This document shows, in pieces, positions 27,401-34,639 of a stretch of DNA of 35,494 nt; positions within the stretch are counted from its first letter, which is position 1; every line of letters begins with the position of its first letter. The notes under the pieces are model-generated. The model was not told the origin of the DNA, did not search any database, and saw only the letters and a program-made list of their open reading frames with translations. The DNA is from Ignavibacteriota bacterium. GTDB taxonomy: Bacteria; Bacteroidota; Ignavibacteria; UBA10030. The stretch spans positions 45,443-80,936 of the forward strand of contig PLMS01000110.1 in assembly GCA_003142575.1 (NCBI GenBank), in the 5' to 3' direction. The position numbers and the translations under genes were made by a program.

Positions 27401-27481
27401 TGGTTGAAACGCAAAAGTCAAAAATAAAGTAATTAATACTCCTAAAATAATCTTCCCATAGCATGACGTATCAATTAACAT
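24431..27481 (-). CDS. TonB-dependent outer-membrane receptor, probably oligosaccharide import
   Basis: The 1016-residue protein has an AGGAG site and a signal peptide (about 1-31). A carboxypeptidase-regulatory-like beta-sandwich (about 35-115; GSIKGRVLDKVTGEPLIGA, DGSYYLRFIPAG) comes first. The plug domain (about 135-245) has AAESIGRLPGISIDR, VAIRGLAPKYNTVTVNG and DALGGTIDLRL. The large beta-barrel ends ...DVGLRYNF, with the terminal Phe needed for barrel assembly. The N-terminal sandwich is shared with SusC-type receptors, but no SusD gene adjoins it, and the plug resembles the SusD-independent sugar receptors of proteobacteria. It probably imports mannan oligomers using TonB/ExbBD encoded elsewhere. 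It is the first gene of the minus-strand unit, with a 332-base upstream region holding palindromes. Confidence 0.93.
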   Translation of the reverse strand: MLIDTSCYGKIILGVLITLFLTFAFQPMYAAGSGSIKGRVLDKVTGEPLIGANIIVQNTSLGVATDIDGSYYLRFIPAGEWTLKVSYLGYKPASFQVTVTEDIVIEKEIRMEPQSLMGEEVVVTAQARGQQAAINQQLASNTISNIVAADRIKELPDASAAESIGRLPGISIDRYNGEATSVAIRGLAPKYNTVTVNGVALPATNNNDRSVDLSLISSNVLDGIEVKKANTPDMDADALGGTIDLRLKEAPEEFQTNATLQGGYSNLNKYYGNYSGVFGVSDRFFDNNLGVIFGLNADRNNRYADKIDAEYREGAQTGANPDINSFTYYKVTQRRDENYKNRLGANLLLDYKIPYGKLTGNGFLNQAKTEGSYRSDQLYSGDGHATRYYDLDDNVSTTSLYTTSVGAMQDFGWIKYDLGLSSSGSKTDDPNDYRWEFSQENGADSAGSKIIYASTPLADVYKWETPLAVTTGTASTTGLKSAFVYSTRLIENQKTAQFNFQIPFTVTDNINGYLKTGGKFKWLTRTFNQEQWGHDNLQYGNGWNGVNSDLVQALARMYPNDFNVARDSTAIASTQVWNLWNFDRGYTVPSNFLGGTYHGFGVSPDLRLMHELTSALQASGSSDWQRISIGSMGYDYDGIEQYQAGYLMAEIKLGPYLTLIPGVRYDADYTKYHGQSFRASNNAGAESPPSDFSKNENIRENSFWLPMVHLKIQPFDWLRIHLAGTETVTRPDYNMYAPITTLDYYSTSIVAANGSLKDSRSKNADAAFSIIDKYIGLLGVSGFYKSIDNLIMYQGITSVDTVIYKMINAQLNVNNPNWFINNPKINTWMNNPTPAQYRGVEFEWQTNFWYLPQPLTGLLFNINWTYINSTVDVPQYTGKISTDPDPTDPTHRRKIITNDYIITSRTQRMPDQPSHILNVTMGYEYKGFSIRASYIYQSDKVSSIGSIPLLDSFTGKYDRWDLAIQQKLGSSLQLYANLNNITNTRDESYLAGTRIANPTYAYYYGATMDVGLRYNF

Positions 27482-27590
27482 ATATCTTCTCCTGATGGGT
27501 ATTTTTCATTGTGTTAAATTATTTATGAAAAATTTATAAATTTCGATTTTTTTCTATCAGAGCGTTAAATGTAAGAAAACCTCAATGAGT

Positions 27591-27600
27591 GACATATGTC
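27591..27600. promoter_or_regulatory. Palindrome GACATATGTC with nearby partial copy
   Basis: GACATATGTC is a perfect 10-bp palindrome. A related ACATATGACA follows at 27611-27620, so the centres are about 20 bases, or two helical turns, apart. That spacing would suit two dimers bound on one face. It lies about 110-140 bases before the receptor start. Confidence 0.3.
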
Positions 27601-27750
27601 CTTAATTCTAACATATGACATCGTTGTTGGTAACCTTTTTCGAGGTATTGAACTCATTTAGCAATCCACAAATAGTGCCAAAAAAAACCACTTTGCACCC
27701 CTTTTTTTATCAAGGAAATGGCATTTTTATCATTTCTTGTAAAGAAATAA

Positions 27751-27767
27751 TTTATCAATTCGATAAA
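27751..27767. promoter_or_regulatory. 17-bp inverted repeat TTTATC-N5-GATAAA
   Basis: TTTATC-AATTC-GATAAA is a perfect 6-bp inverted repeat with 5-base spacing. It sits between the receptor and the aldo/keto reductase remnant, 46 bases beyond the latter's stop. It is operator-like, but chance occurrence in AT-rich DNA is possible. Confidence 0.25.
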
Positions 27768-27813
27768 CTCATATTATTCTAATAAAACCATAGGATTTAA
27801 CGTTGAACTTGTC

Positions 27814-28813
27814 TTATTTTGACCCTAATATGGTTTTTATTTGACGAAGTTCGTTTTGTGTGAATTTTAAGTTATTCAATGTCGTAACTGCATCATCGAT
27901 ATGTGAAATTCGTCTGGCACCAATAAGCACGGAAGTGATCTCCGCGTTGCGTAAAATCCAGGCGAGCGCCATTTGTGATAATTTCTGCCCCCTGCTCTGT
28001 GCGATTTTATCCAAACGCAAGGATTTAGAAATTTTATCTTTCGTTACGTCTTCTCGATTGAGAAATCCATGAGGATTTGCAGCTCGCGAATCATGGGGAA
28101 TGCCTTTAAAATATTTATCGGTCAACAATCCCTGCGCCAATGGTGTAAAGGCAATGCATCCAATTCCTTCTTTACTGAGAAGCTTGAGCAATTCCTTCTC
28201 CACCCAACGTTCGTACATATTATATTTTGGCTGATGAATCAGGCATGATGTCCTAAGAGATTTCAAAATGTTTGCTGCCTTACGGGTTAATTCTGCCGGA
28301 TAGTTTGAAATTCCGACATATAATGCCCGCCCCGATCGAACAATTTGGTCGAGAGCTTGCACGATCTCTGCCAACGGTGTTTTGCGGATCGGGACGAAGG
28401 TGGTAAAAAATATCTACGTACTCAAGACCCATTCTACGCAAACTCTGATCTAAACTCGATATTAAATATTTACGAGATCCCCAATCTCCATACGGACCCG
28501 GCCACATCATATAACCGGCTTTGGATGAGATAATCAATTCGTTGTGAAATGGCAGCAAATCTTTCCTAAGAATTTTTCCAAGATTTTCTTCAGCGCTTCC
28601 GGGCGGCGGGCCATAATTATTGGCGAGATCAAAATGGGTAATTCCGAGATCGAACGCATGACGAATCATCAATTGAGCATTTTCAAAATCATCAACTCCG
28701 CCGAAGTTATGCCAAAGACCAAGAGATATTGCAGGGAATGTAATCCCGCTTCTGCCGCAACGATTATATTTCATATTCTCGTATCGATTTTCTGCAGGAG
28801 AATATTTATTCAT
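27814..28813 (-). pseudogene. Aldo/keto reductase (YghZ/L-glyceraldehyde-3-phosphate reductase type), frameshifted
   Basis: Two overlapping frames together give one normal-length (about 332 residue) AKR. The first runs from the ATG at 28813 (good GAGGAAAG ribosome site) and has RYENMKYNRCGRSG, LGLWHNFGG, FDLANNYGPPPGSAEE (catalytic Asp and Tyr), SSKAGY (Lys) and VDIFYHLRPDP (His). The second continues from TPLAEIVQALDQIV through GISNYPAEL, FTPLAQGLLTDKYF and TSVLIGARR to the stop at 27814. They join if one base is removed from CCGCAAAACACC at about 28379-28384. An insertion mutation or a sequencing error is equally possible. The gene follows the disrupted CE2-like esterase by 30 bases. Confidence 0.88.
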
Positions 28814-28843
28814 AGATTTCTTTCCTCGTCAGCACATCCACCG

Positions 28844-29929
28844 CTATTTCGAGAACAGTTGATATGATTCCATCGCTTGGATGATTTGATCAGCCATCTT
28901 TTGGTGTGTCTCCACGGTCGGATGTCCATTCGCTACATATCCGCCGGGGAACTCATCGAATGTTGTATAGAAAACATCTTTACGACCTGATGCCAATTCT
29001 TCTTCAACAACCTGTTTCACGTTGGTTCGGACCCACTCAGGGAATGCTGCGGCAGCAACTATTTTTACATCCGGATAAACATCCCGCAAGGTCTGAATGA
29101 ATTGGTGATACGTTTTTCGAAAATATGAAGATTTTTCTTCCGAAATTTTTCCGATAGAGTCACGCATCCCTGAATGGTCGTTCAATCCAAGGCAAATCAT
29201 GGCGACATTCGGAATCCATTGTTTGAAATCCCAGTGCGGTTCTTTACTCTCCATTAATGTTCGATTGAATATTTTAGGAATCGTTACATTCGTGTCTCCC
29301 CGCCAATCGCATGACATACCGCTGCCAGACCGGCAAGTGGTTGTATATTGAGCGTGAAAATGACGCGCGATATCGACTGCAAAGCCTTTATCGATATTGG
29401 TAACCGGAAATCTCGCTTCCCATGACAATGATTGCTCCTTCGCCTCGTTACTTTCTGCTGCAGTAAAAGAATCACCAATAAATTCAATCTTTCTCAACGG
29501 TTTTGGCGGTGGTGGAAGCAGCGATGCAGCGCTGTCTAAAACGAAACCTTCAAAAGAATAGACTGCATCAAATGTGATGTTCCTTCTGCTCAACGCAAGG
29601 GTATGTTTTGTCTTGGGAAGATTGTCCGCAAGAATATATTCTGCTATTCCAGACTTTGTACCATGAAAGACATCGCGCAATGCCCCGTCGACTCATACAT
29701 TAAAATAATTTATACTATCCGTGAGTTGAATCCCAATACTTGTTCCAGTGAACACGGTTTGTATATACACACCAGGCCATGAGTATTTGGCGTGAAGGGT
29801 ATCACTCAGGTCCCAGCGTCCATAATATTGAATGTATGGATGGTGAGCAGGAATAAAGTTTGAAGCAGATTCCATATTATTCATACTTGTGAAATTGAAC
29901 ACCAAGAGAAAAAATATTTTCCACTTCAT
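28844..29929 (-). pseudogene. CE2-like SGNH acetylesterase with in-frame TGA
   Basis: A 361-residue frame from the ATG at 29929 is interrupted only by TGA at 29693-29695 (codon 79), with the same frame open on both sides. The parts match the CE2-like enzyme at 1752-3938: signal peptide, HHPYIQYYGRWDLSD, WPGVYIQTVFTGTSIG, then after the stop KIEFIGDSFTAAESNE (Ser block), CLGLNDHSG and NGHPTVETHQ. The stop falls in the sugar-binding jelly roll where the homologue reads YNVIIDD. Unlike the homologue it has no C-terminal extra domains or T9SS tail, so the ancestral enzyme was probably periplasmic. It starts 40 bases after the GH5 gene. It could be a recent nonsense mutation or a base-call error. 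Confidence 0.88.
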
Positions 29930-29969
29930 ATTTTATCTCGTTGACAAATAAATTGCCAATCAACCATTT

Positions 29970-31055
29970 TTATTTTTGCTCTACATTGTTTGGTTGTTTG
30001 AGATTCTTCTGCAATGCTTGCTGAAAGAACTCGCCGCCTGATGTAAGCTTGAAAGTATCGAATGATTCGATCAGTCGGGGGTACCAATCCGGATCGTAGA
30101 TCCAACACATCCAGCTTATACCATTTCCTTCTAAATACTTAATGATGGACTTACCATAATCTTCCTTCTCACTCAGGTCATCGATAAGGCCGAATTCAGA
30201 AGCGACAACAGGATAGACACTTGCCGCGAATCCAAAATCCTCTTCCCACTTCGTTTCGTACGGTGGTTGCCGTTTATGCTGATATGGATGCGTTACATAC
30301 GCAATACCTGCCGCCTGAATTGGCTCAATGCGAATCGGCGTAAGGTCGTATGCCCAATCGAGTCCCGCAACTAACGGGATTTTTTCTGTATCGTAAGCGC
30401 GGATGAGGTGAATAATATTTTCATTAATTGTTTTCCATTCGCTCCACGTCATAGAGCCGAGCTGGCCGTTAAAAAGTGTCGGTTCATTGAAGAGTTCAAA
30501 AAACACTATCGTTGTGTTTCCTTTAAAATGGACCGCCATGGTCCGCCAGAATTCATATGTCTCTTTGCGTGTTGTATTGTATACGGGATCCTGGAATAAT
30601 TCCATCCCAAGATTACCAATGGAATGCCAATCGATATCGACATACATACCGAGATCTGTGGACCATTCCACCGCCTGATCGAGAAGCGAAAGATATTTTT
30701 CAGGTGTTCTCATTCGCCATGGAACAGGATGAACGGGAATTCGCACAATCATGGCTCCCATTTCTTTTACTTTGACAAAAAGATTTTTATTCCATCTTCC
30801 TTGTTGTTCTAGTTTATCAGGGTCCGCTATCGCAACCCCGCGGAACAAGACTGTATCGCCAGCGGTGTTGATAAATTTATTTTCCTTAACCTGTATCAGC
30901 GGAAGTATACGCGATGGCGGTTTTTCATTAGGCTTGTTTACATCTTTTTGAGGACTCCAATCAAAATATTTTTTTCCCCCTTGCTGTGCAACTCCCATCT
31001 GCCAAAAACAAGCCGTGGTAAAAAGAATCATAAAAGACAGCATTATTTTTCGCAT
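29970..31055 (-). CDS. GH5 glycoside hydrolase, exported, single domain
   Basis: The 361-residue protein has GAGGA before its ATG and an N-terminal signal (1-23, ending GVAQ). The Cys in FTTAC is a poor lipobox. The clan A barrel has FRGVAIADPD, AMIVRIPVHP, FFELFNEPT with acid/base Glu191, YVTHPYQHK and VASEFGL with nucleophile Glu287. Endo-glucanase or endo-mannanase activity is typical for GH5. With GH27, CE2 and GH130 genes around it, glucomannan or mannan is the likely substrate. It has no T9SS tail or binding module, unlike the GH5 at 19295, suggesting that it trims oligomers in the periplasm. It heads a three-gene minus-strand unit whose next two genes are both disrupted. Confidence 0.88.
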   Translation of the reverse strand: MRKIMLSFMILFTTACFWQMGVAQQGGKKYFDWSPQKDVNKPNEKPPSRILPLIQVKENKFINTAGDTVLFRGVAIADPDKLEQQGRWNKNLFVKVKEMGAMIVRIPVHPVPWRMRTPEKYLSLLDQAVEWSTDLGMYVDIDWHSIGNLGMELFQDPVYNTTRKETYEFWRTMAVHFKGNTTIVFFELFNEPTLFNGQLGSMTWSEWKTINENIIHLIRAYDTEKIPLVAGLDWAYDLTPIRIEPIQAAGIAYVTHPYQHKRQPPYETKWEEDFGFAASVYPVVASEFGLIDDLSEKEDYGKSIIKYLEGNGISWMCWIYDPDWYPRLIESFDTFKLTSGGEFFQQALQKNLKQPNNVEQK

Positions 31056-31331
31056 CGCTTCCTCACTAAAAAAGTTCGTTTTGATTCCCGTTCAAGTAAG
31101 TCGTTGTTGTAGATTGAGAATAATCTCCTTTTCCTTTTTCTATCAAATATTATGCCCTTTAAATTGATTGGCATTTCATTTCGATAATAAACTTACCTAT
31201 GCAACTTTTTCTAAATGCAACCTGAACATTTTTATAAGACCTGTATTAGCATAAATATATTCATTGATATTCAAGGCTTTTAATAATCTTCTATTTTTTA
31301 ACGGTAAGATACATAAGTAAAGGGTGCGAAA

Positions 31332-31353
31332 ATAGTATAAACTATCATACTAT
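31332..31353. promoter_or_regulatory. Inverted repeat ATAGTAT-N8-ATACTAT
   Basis: Two perfect 7-bp arms are separated by AAACTATC, which itself repeats half of the motif (ACTATC occurs twice, 31341-31346 and 31349-31354 as ACTATC). It lies midway between the divergent starts and could be an operator shared by GH5 and GH130. Confidence 0.3.
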
Positions 31354-31518
31354 CATTTCATTGAATAGGAGAATGTTCAAAGCAAGAATTAATGGATTGA
31401 TATAGGTTATCGTTTTAATAATTCATTTTAACAGCTATTGATCTGCCTTTCGAGTGAAAACATTTTGATATATAGAAATTTGAAAAAAAGGCGTGTTCAA
31501 TCCAAAAAAAATACTAAA

Positions 31519-31547
31519 TTGACCGTGGTACAATTATTGAGATAAAT
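31519..31547 (+). promoter_or_regulatory. Possible promoter for GH130
   Basis: TTGACC and ATAAAT are separated by 17 bases, a fair match to a housekeeping -35/-10 pair about 185 bases before the GH130 start. The same stretch holds TGGTAC-N5-TTGA (31526-31540), a sigma-54-like pattern with a mismatch in each half. Confidence 0.25.
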
Positions 31548-31730
31548 ACAAGAAAATCGCAAAGAAAAACATTTAAAATCAAATTTTCCCTGTTAATCAA
31601 TCAGGATTTTGTCCATCGAATAATCGAGAGTAAATTAGCACAGGTATGCGCATAATACATTATTTTCCTGCTGAGTTACATGCATTATGCTTCGCTCTGC
31701 AGGTTTTATTAAAGCAGCAAGGAGTAAAAG

Positions 31731-32729
31731 ATGAAAAATAAAACAACCATCGTAGGAAAAGCTCTGCCGAATATCCCCTGGGAAAAAAGACCGAAAAATT
31801 GCAGCGATGTTGTGTGGCGATGGAGTAAGAACCCGGTTCTTGATTGGAATCCGATCCCCAAAGCCGCACGGATATTTAATAGCGCAGTTGCGCCGCATAA
31901 CGGGGCATTCATCGGAGTTTTCAGAGCAGACCAAAAAAACGGACGGGCAACATTATTTTTCGGAAAAAGTAAAGATGGAATTAAATGGAACATCGGTCCA
32001 GATCCGATTCAATGGGTCGATGAAAATGGGAATCCGAACCCAACAAGCTATGCGTACGATCCCCGCCTTGTTCAAATTGACGATACATTTTATATCGTCT
32101 GGTGCGACGATTTACACGGCGCCTCTATCGGTTTAGGACGAACGAATGATTTTAAGACATTCATCCGGATGTCCAATCCGTTAATGCCGTTCAATAGAAA
32201 CGGCGTTCTGTTCCCGCGAAAAGTAAACGGCAAGTACATCCTTCTCAGCCGTCCAAGCGACAGTGGGCATACTCCTTTCGGCGATATCTTTATGAGTGAA
32301 AGTCCGGACCTTATCCATTGGGGAAATCACAAATTTGTTATGGGTAAAGGAGGCCAGGGTTGGTGGCAAGGTACGAAGATCGGCGCAGGTCCAGTTCCTA
32401 TCGAAACCACCGAAGGATGGCTGTTATTTTATCATGGCGTTTCCAACACTTGCAATGGGTTTGTATACAGCTTTGGCGCTGTAATTCTGGATATCGACCA
32501 ACCGAACAAAGTGCTTTACCGAACACGCGATTATTTGCTGACACCGGAGAAACTGTATGAAACCACCGGCTTTGTACCAAATGTCGTATTCCCCTGCGCA
32601 AATTTATACGATGCGAAGACTGGTCGAATTGCTATTTACTATGGCGCGGCTGACACCGCTACTGCCCTTGCGTTTGCTCAAATCGATGAATTGATCGATT
32701 ACATAAAGAACAATTCAGAATCAATTTGA
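31731..32729 (+). CDS. GH130 beta-1,4-mannosyl phosphorylase, cytoplasmic
   Basis: The 332-residue protein starts behind AAGGAG and lacks a signal peptide. Family features are RIFNSAVAPHNGAFIGVFR, TSYAYDPRL with the proton-donor Asp110, WCDDLHGAS, RNGVLFPRKVNGKY, SRPSDSGHTPFG and GTKIGAGPVPIETTEGWLLFYHGV. The length and N-terminal IPWEKRP..WR segment suggest subfamily GH130_2, which includes phosphorylases of beta-1,4-mannooligosaccharides and of mannosyl-N-acetylglucosamine. It would release mannose 1-phosphate in the cytoplasm without spending ATP. It stands alone on the plus strand opposite the GH5 unit and is the only clearly cytoplasmic mannan enzyme here. Confidence 0.9.
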   Translation: MKNKTTIVGKALPNIPWEKRPKNCSDVVWRWSKNPVLDWNPIPKAARIFNSAVAPHNGAFIGVFRADQKNGRATLFFGKSKDGIKWNIGPDPIQWVDENGNPNPTSYAYDPRLVQIDDTFYIVWCDDLHGASIGLGRTNDFKTFIRMSNPLMPFNRNGVLFPRKVNGKYILLSRPSDSGHTPFGDIFMSESPDLIHWGNHKFVMGKGGQGWWQGTKIGAGPVPIETTEGWLLFYHGVSNTCNGFVYSFGAVILDIDQPNKVLYRTRDYLLTPEKLYETTGFVPNVVFPCANLYDAKTGRIAIYYGAADTATALAFAQIDELIDYIKNNSESI

Positions 32730-32834
32730 TCAATTCGCGAGCTCGTGTTGCAATCTCACCCTGCAAGACTGGCTTGCGGTATTTCGTGATCCATACCAGG
32801 TGTGATACTTAATATCATAGCCTGATTGACTCAA
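32730..32834 (-). mobile_element. Decayed IS200/IS605-family TnpA transposase fragment
   Basis: Minus-strand translation gives LSQSGYDIKYH from 32834 and, two bases out of frame, HLVWITKYRKPVLQG followed by EIATRARELI up to the GH130 stop. Together these are the N-terminal strand and loop of an IS200/IS605 Y1 transposase (YDIKYHLVWITKYRKPVL type). A CA duplication at about 32800-32804 breaks the frame. The HUH motif and catalytic Tyr region are absent, so only about 35 of some 140 residues remain. No intact element end was recognised. Confidence 0.8.
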
Positions 32835-32848
32835 CTTGCAATAGTGTT

Positions 32849-33049
32849 CTATGCCGCAAGCATACTGAAGTTTTCGCCTAAAGTCGAGGGTTTCTCTCCC
32901 ATTCCCCCTATTAGCTCGTATTTTAATGTGAGCGCCACTCTATTTAGCGGATATTCAGTAATTATCGTAATAATATCGTTTTCGGAACTGCAGTAGTACT
33001 CGAATCTCGTTGGGGACACAGATTCTAAAAGAAATTTCGCAATTTTCAT
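32849..33049 (-). CDS. Possible 66-residue hypothetical protein
   Basis: An ATG frame (MKIAKFLLESVSPTRFEYY... to ...GENFSMLAA) runs through otherwise empty DNA beside the transposase remnant. Its residue mix is protein-like (amphipathic, few rare residues), but there is no clear ribosome site and no family match by eye. It may be a gene fragment or chance. The rest of the 514-base gap 32730-33243 shows nothing else coding. Confidence 0.25.
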   Translation of the reverse strand: MKIAKFLLESVSPTRFEYYCSSENDIITIITEYPLNRVALTLKYELIGGMGEKPSTLGENFSMLAA

Positions 33050-33197
33050 CCGAGATGGTTACGGATTTTTTGTTTTATCGTCACTACGGTCACCATTTGA
33101 GTCAACACTTTAATTGCTCTATGACCTCCACCTATGCTCAGCCGCTTTGTAATAATCTGCTTCCGTATGATTTTTTTATCAATGAGGTGTGCTGAGA

Positions 33198-33225
33198 AAT
33201 CTGTTTTATTCGAACAAAACGGATT
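33198..33225. terminator. 10-bp hairpin after dctA
   Basis: AATCTGTTTT (33198-33207) pairs with AAAACGGATT (33216-33225), with one G-T pair, around ATTCGAAC. It lies 19 bases past the dctA stop at 33244. There is no long U-tract after it on the minus strand, so it may be a weak terminator or a 3'-end stabiliser. Confidence 0.45.
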
Positions 33226-33243
33226 GATCTTATCATCGCTTCA

Positions 33244-34539
33244 TCAAAGCTCTGTCTGAGATTCGTTCAGTTCTCCATTGAGAATAGATTGTGCTCGCTT
33301 CTCATCAAACGCTCCCTCCCAGCGAGCGATGGTAACGGTAGCAATCCCATTGCCGATAAGGTTTGTCACTGCTCTTGCTTCATTGATAAAGCGGTCCACA
33401 CCAAGAAGCAGCGCCATACCCGCAACCGGAATTTTATCCATCGAAGATAATGTTGCGGCAAGCGTTACAAATCCGGCGCCGGCAACACCGGCCGAACCTT
33501 TTGAGGTAAAGAGCAACACACCCAATACAAGGAGTTGATCCCAGAGAGATAAATGAGTGTTCGTAGCCTGTGCAATGAAGATTGCCGCCATAGTCAGGTA
33601 AATTGACGTGCCATCCGCATTAAAGGTGTAACCTGTCGGCAAAACCAATCCCACGACAGGTTTTGAACAGCCGAGCTGTTCAAGCTTCACCATCATGCGC
33701 GGCAGCACAGCTTCCGTCGAAGAGGTTGCAAAGACGATGATAATTTCATCCTTAATGTATTTAAGAAATTTCCAAAGGGAGATGTGGCTCATCCATGCAA
33801 TAGTGCCGAGAACAAAGACAATAAAGACGGTGCTGGTAATGTACACGCCTGCCATTAACTTGCCGAGCGACATCAACGAGCCGAAGCCGTACTTGCCGAC
33901 AGTAAAAGCCATTGCACCGAAAGCCCCAATCGGAGCCAGACGCATAACCATTTTCACGATGCCGAATAAACCTTGCAGAATAGAATCGATGACGTCGACT
34001 ACTGTTTTTCCCCGATCGGGAAACTGTGCAAGCGCCAAACCAAAAAGAAGCGCAAACAAGATCACTTGCAGCATGTTTCCTTTTACAAATGCATCGACAA
34101 CGCTTGTCGGAATAATATCCATGAAAAATCCAACAGCATCCTGTTGTTTCGCGGCTGAAGTGTATGTGGAAAGCGATTTTGTGTCGAGCGTAGCGGGATC
34201 AATATTCATTCCGGCTCCCGGCTGCAGGACATTGACAACGACGAGTCCAATAATGAGAGCCATGGTAGAGACTATTTCAAAATAGACAAGAGCTTTTATT
34301 CCGACACGTCCTACTTCTTTCATACTCCCCATCTTAGCAATGCCGACAACTATGGTACCGAAAATGATCGGGGCAAGCAGCATCTTGATAAGTTTGATGA
34401 AGCCATCACCAAGCGGCTTGAGAGTTTCACCCAATCCGGGATTGAAAAGACCCAGGATGATCCCAGCCAAAACACCCAAGAGTACCTGGAAATAAAGATG
34501 ACTGAAAATGGTTTTCGATTTATTTTTTTTTGTATCCAT
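33244..34539 (-). CDS. dctA: DctA-type C4-dicarboxylate:cation symporter
   Basis: The 431-residue inner-membrane protein has GAGGTGCT before its ATG. It has the SLC1/DAACS fold with eight helices and two hairpins: [21 protein letters not shown] early, the serine-rich [13 protein letters not shown] (hairpin 1), [19 protein letters not shown] (helix 7), [17 protein letters not shown] (hairpin 2) and [17 protein letters not shown] (helix 8). The STEAVLPRM and NADGTSIY forms fit DctA (succinate, fumarate, malate) better than glutamate carriers. It follows the enolase-superfamily dehydratase gene by about 100 bases on the same strand, so transport and breakdown of a hydroxy-dicarboxylic acid may be linked. 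It is unrelated to mannan use. Confidence 0.9.
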   Translation of the reverse strand: MDTKKNKSKTIFSHLYFQVLLGVLAGIILGLFNPGLGETLKPLGDGFIKLIKMLLAPIIFGTIVVGIAKMGSMKEVGRVGIKALVYFEIVSTMALIIGLVVVNVLQPGAGMNIDPATLDTKSLSTYTSAAKQQDAVGFFMDIIPTSVVDAFVKGNMLQVILFALLFGLALAQFPDRGKTVVDVIDSILQGLFGIVKMVMRLAPIGAFGAMAFTVGKYGFGSLMSLGKLMAGVYITSTVFIVFVLGTIAWMSHISLWKFLKYIKDEIIIVFATSSTEAVLPRMMVKLEQLGCSKPVVGLVLPTGYTFNADGTSIYLTMAAIFIAQATNTHLSLWDQLLVLGVLLFTSKGSAGVAGAGFVTLAATLSSMDKIPVAGMALLLGVDRFINEARAVTNLIGNGIATVTIARWEGAFDEKRAQSILNGELNESQTEL

Positions 34540-34639
34540 AGCACCTCAGAAAATCATCTGATCGTCTTGTTGTTCATTCCACAAGCTTGAATTCCTCGGC
34601 TTTTACATCTTCGAAAAATATTCTTGCTCGCGTACACAA

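Larger units (their letters stand above)
27482..27813. promoter_or_regulatory. 332-base control region upstream of the TonB receptor
   Basis: This AT-rich gap between the aldo/keto reductase remnant and the receptor holds no gene. It contains two palindromes described separately and runs of A and T. A minus-strand TGGCAC-N5-GTGG (27680-27666) has the spacing of a sigma-54 promoter but the wrong last base in the -12 GC; it lies about 190 bases before the receptor start. Confidence 0.45.
31056..31730. promoter_or_regulatory. 675-base AT-rich divergent control region
   Basis: This is the largest gap in the window, between GH5 (-) and GH130 (+), with no supported gene. It should hold both promoters. 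It has long A and T runs and the inverted repeat at 31332-31353. For GH130, AAGGAG (31719-31724) is a strong ribosome site. Confidence 0.55.

Noticed and set aside
24431-27481. Standard SusC/SusD pair
   Set aside because: The receptor has the N-terminal sandwich, but the next gene is a beta-helix protein, not SusD.
27666-27680. Sigma-54 promoter before the TonB receptor
   Set aside because: TGGCAC is good but the -12 element is GTGG instead of TTGC. Similar near-misses at 17554 and 31526 show that the pattern arises by chance.
28372-28374. Separate short aldo/keto reductase starting at this TTG
   Set aside because: The two frames join into one normal-length family member after removal of one base; there is no ribosome site at the TTG.
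33695-34285. 196-residue plus-strand ORF inside dctA
   Set aside because: It is the antisense shadow of a strongly conserved transporter gene with poor protein character.
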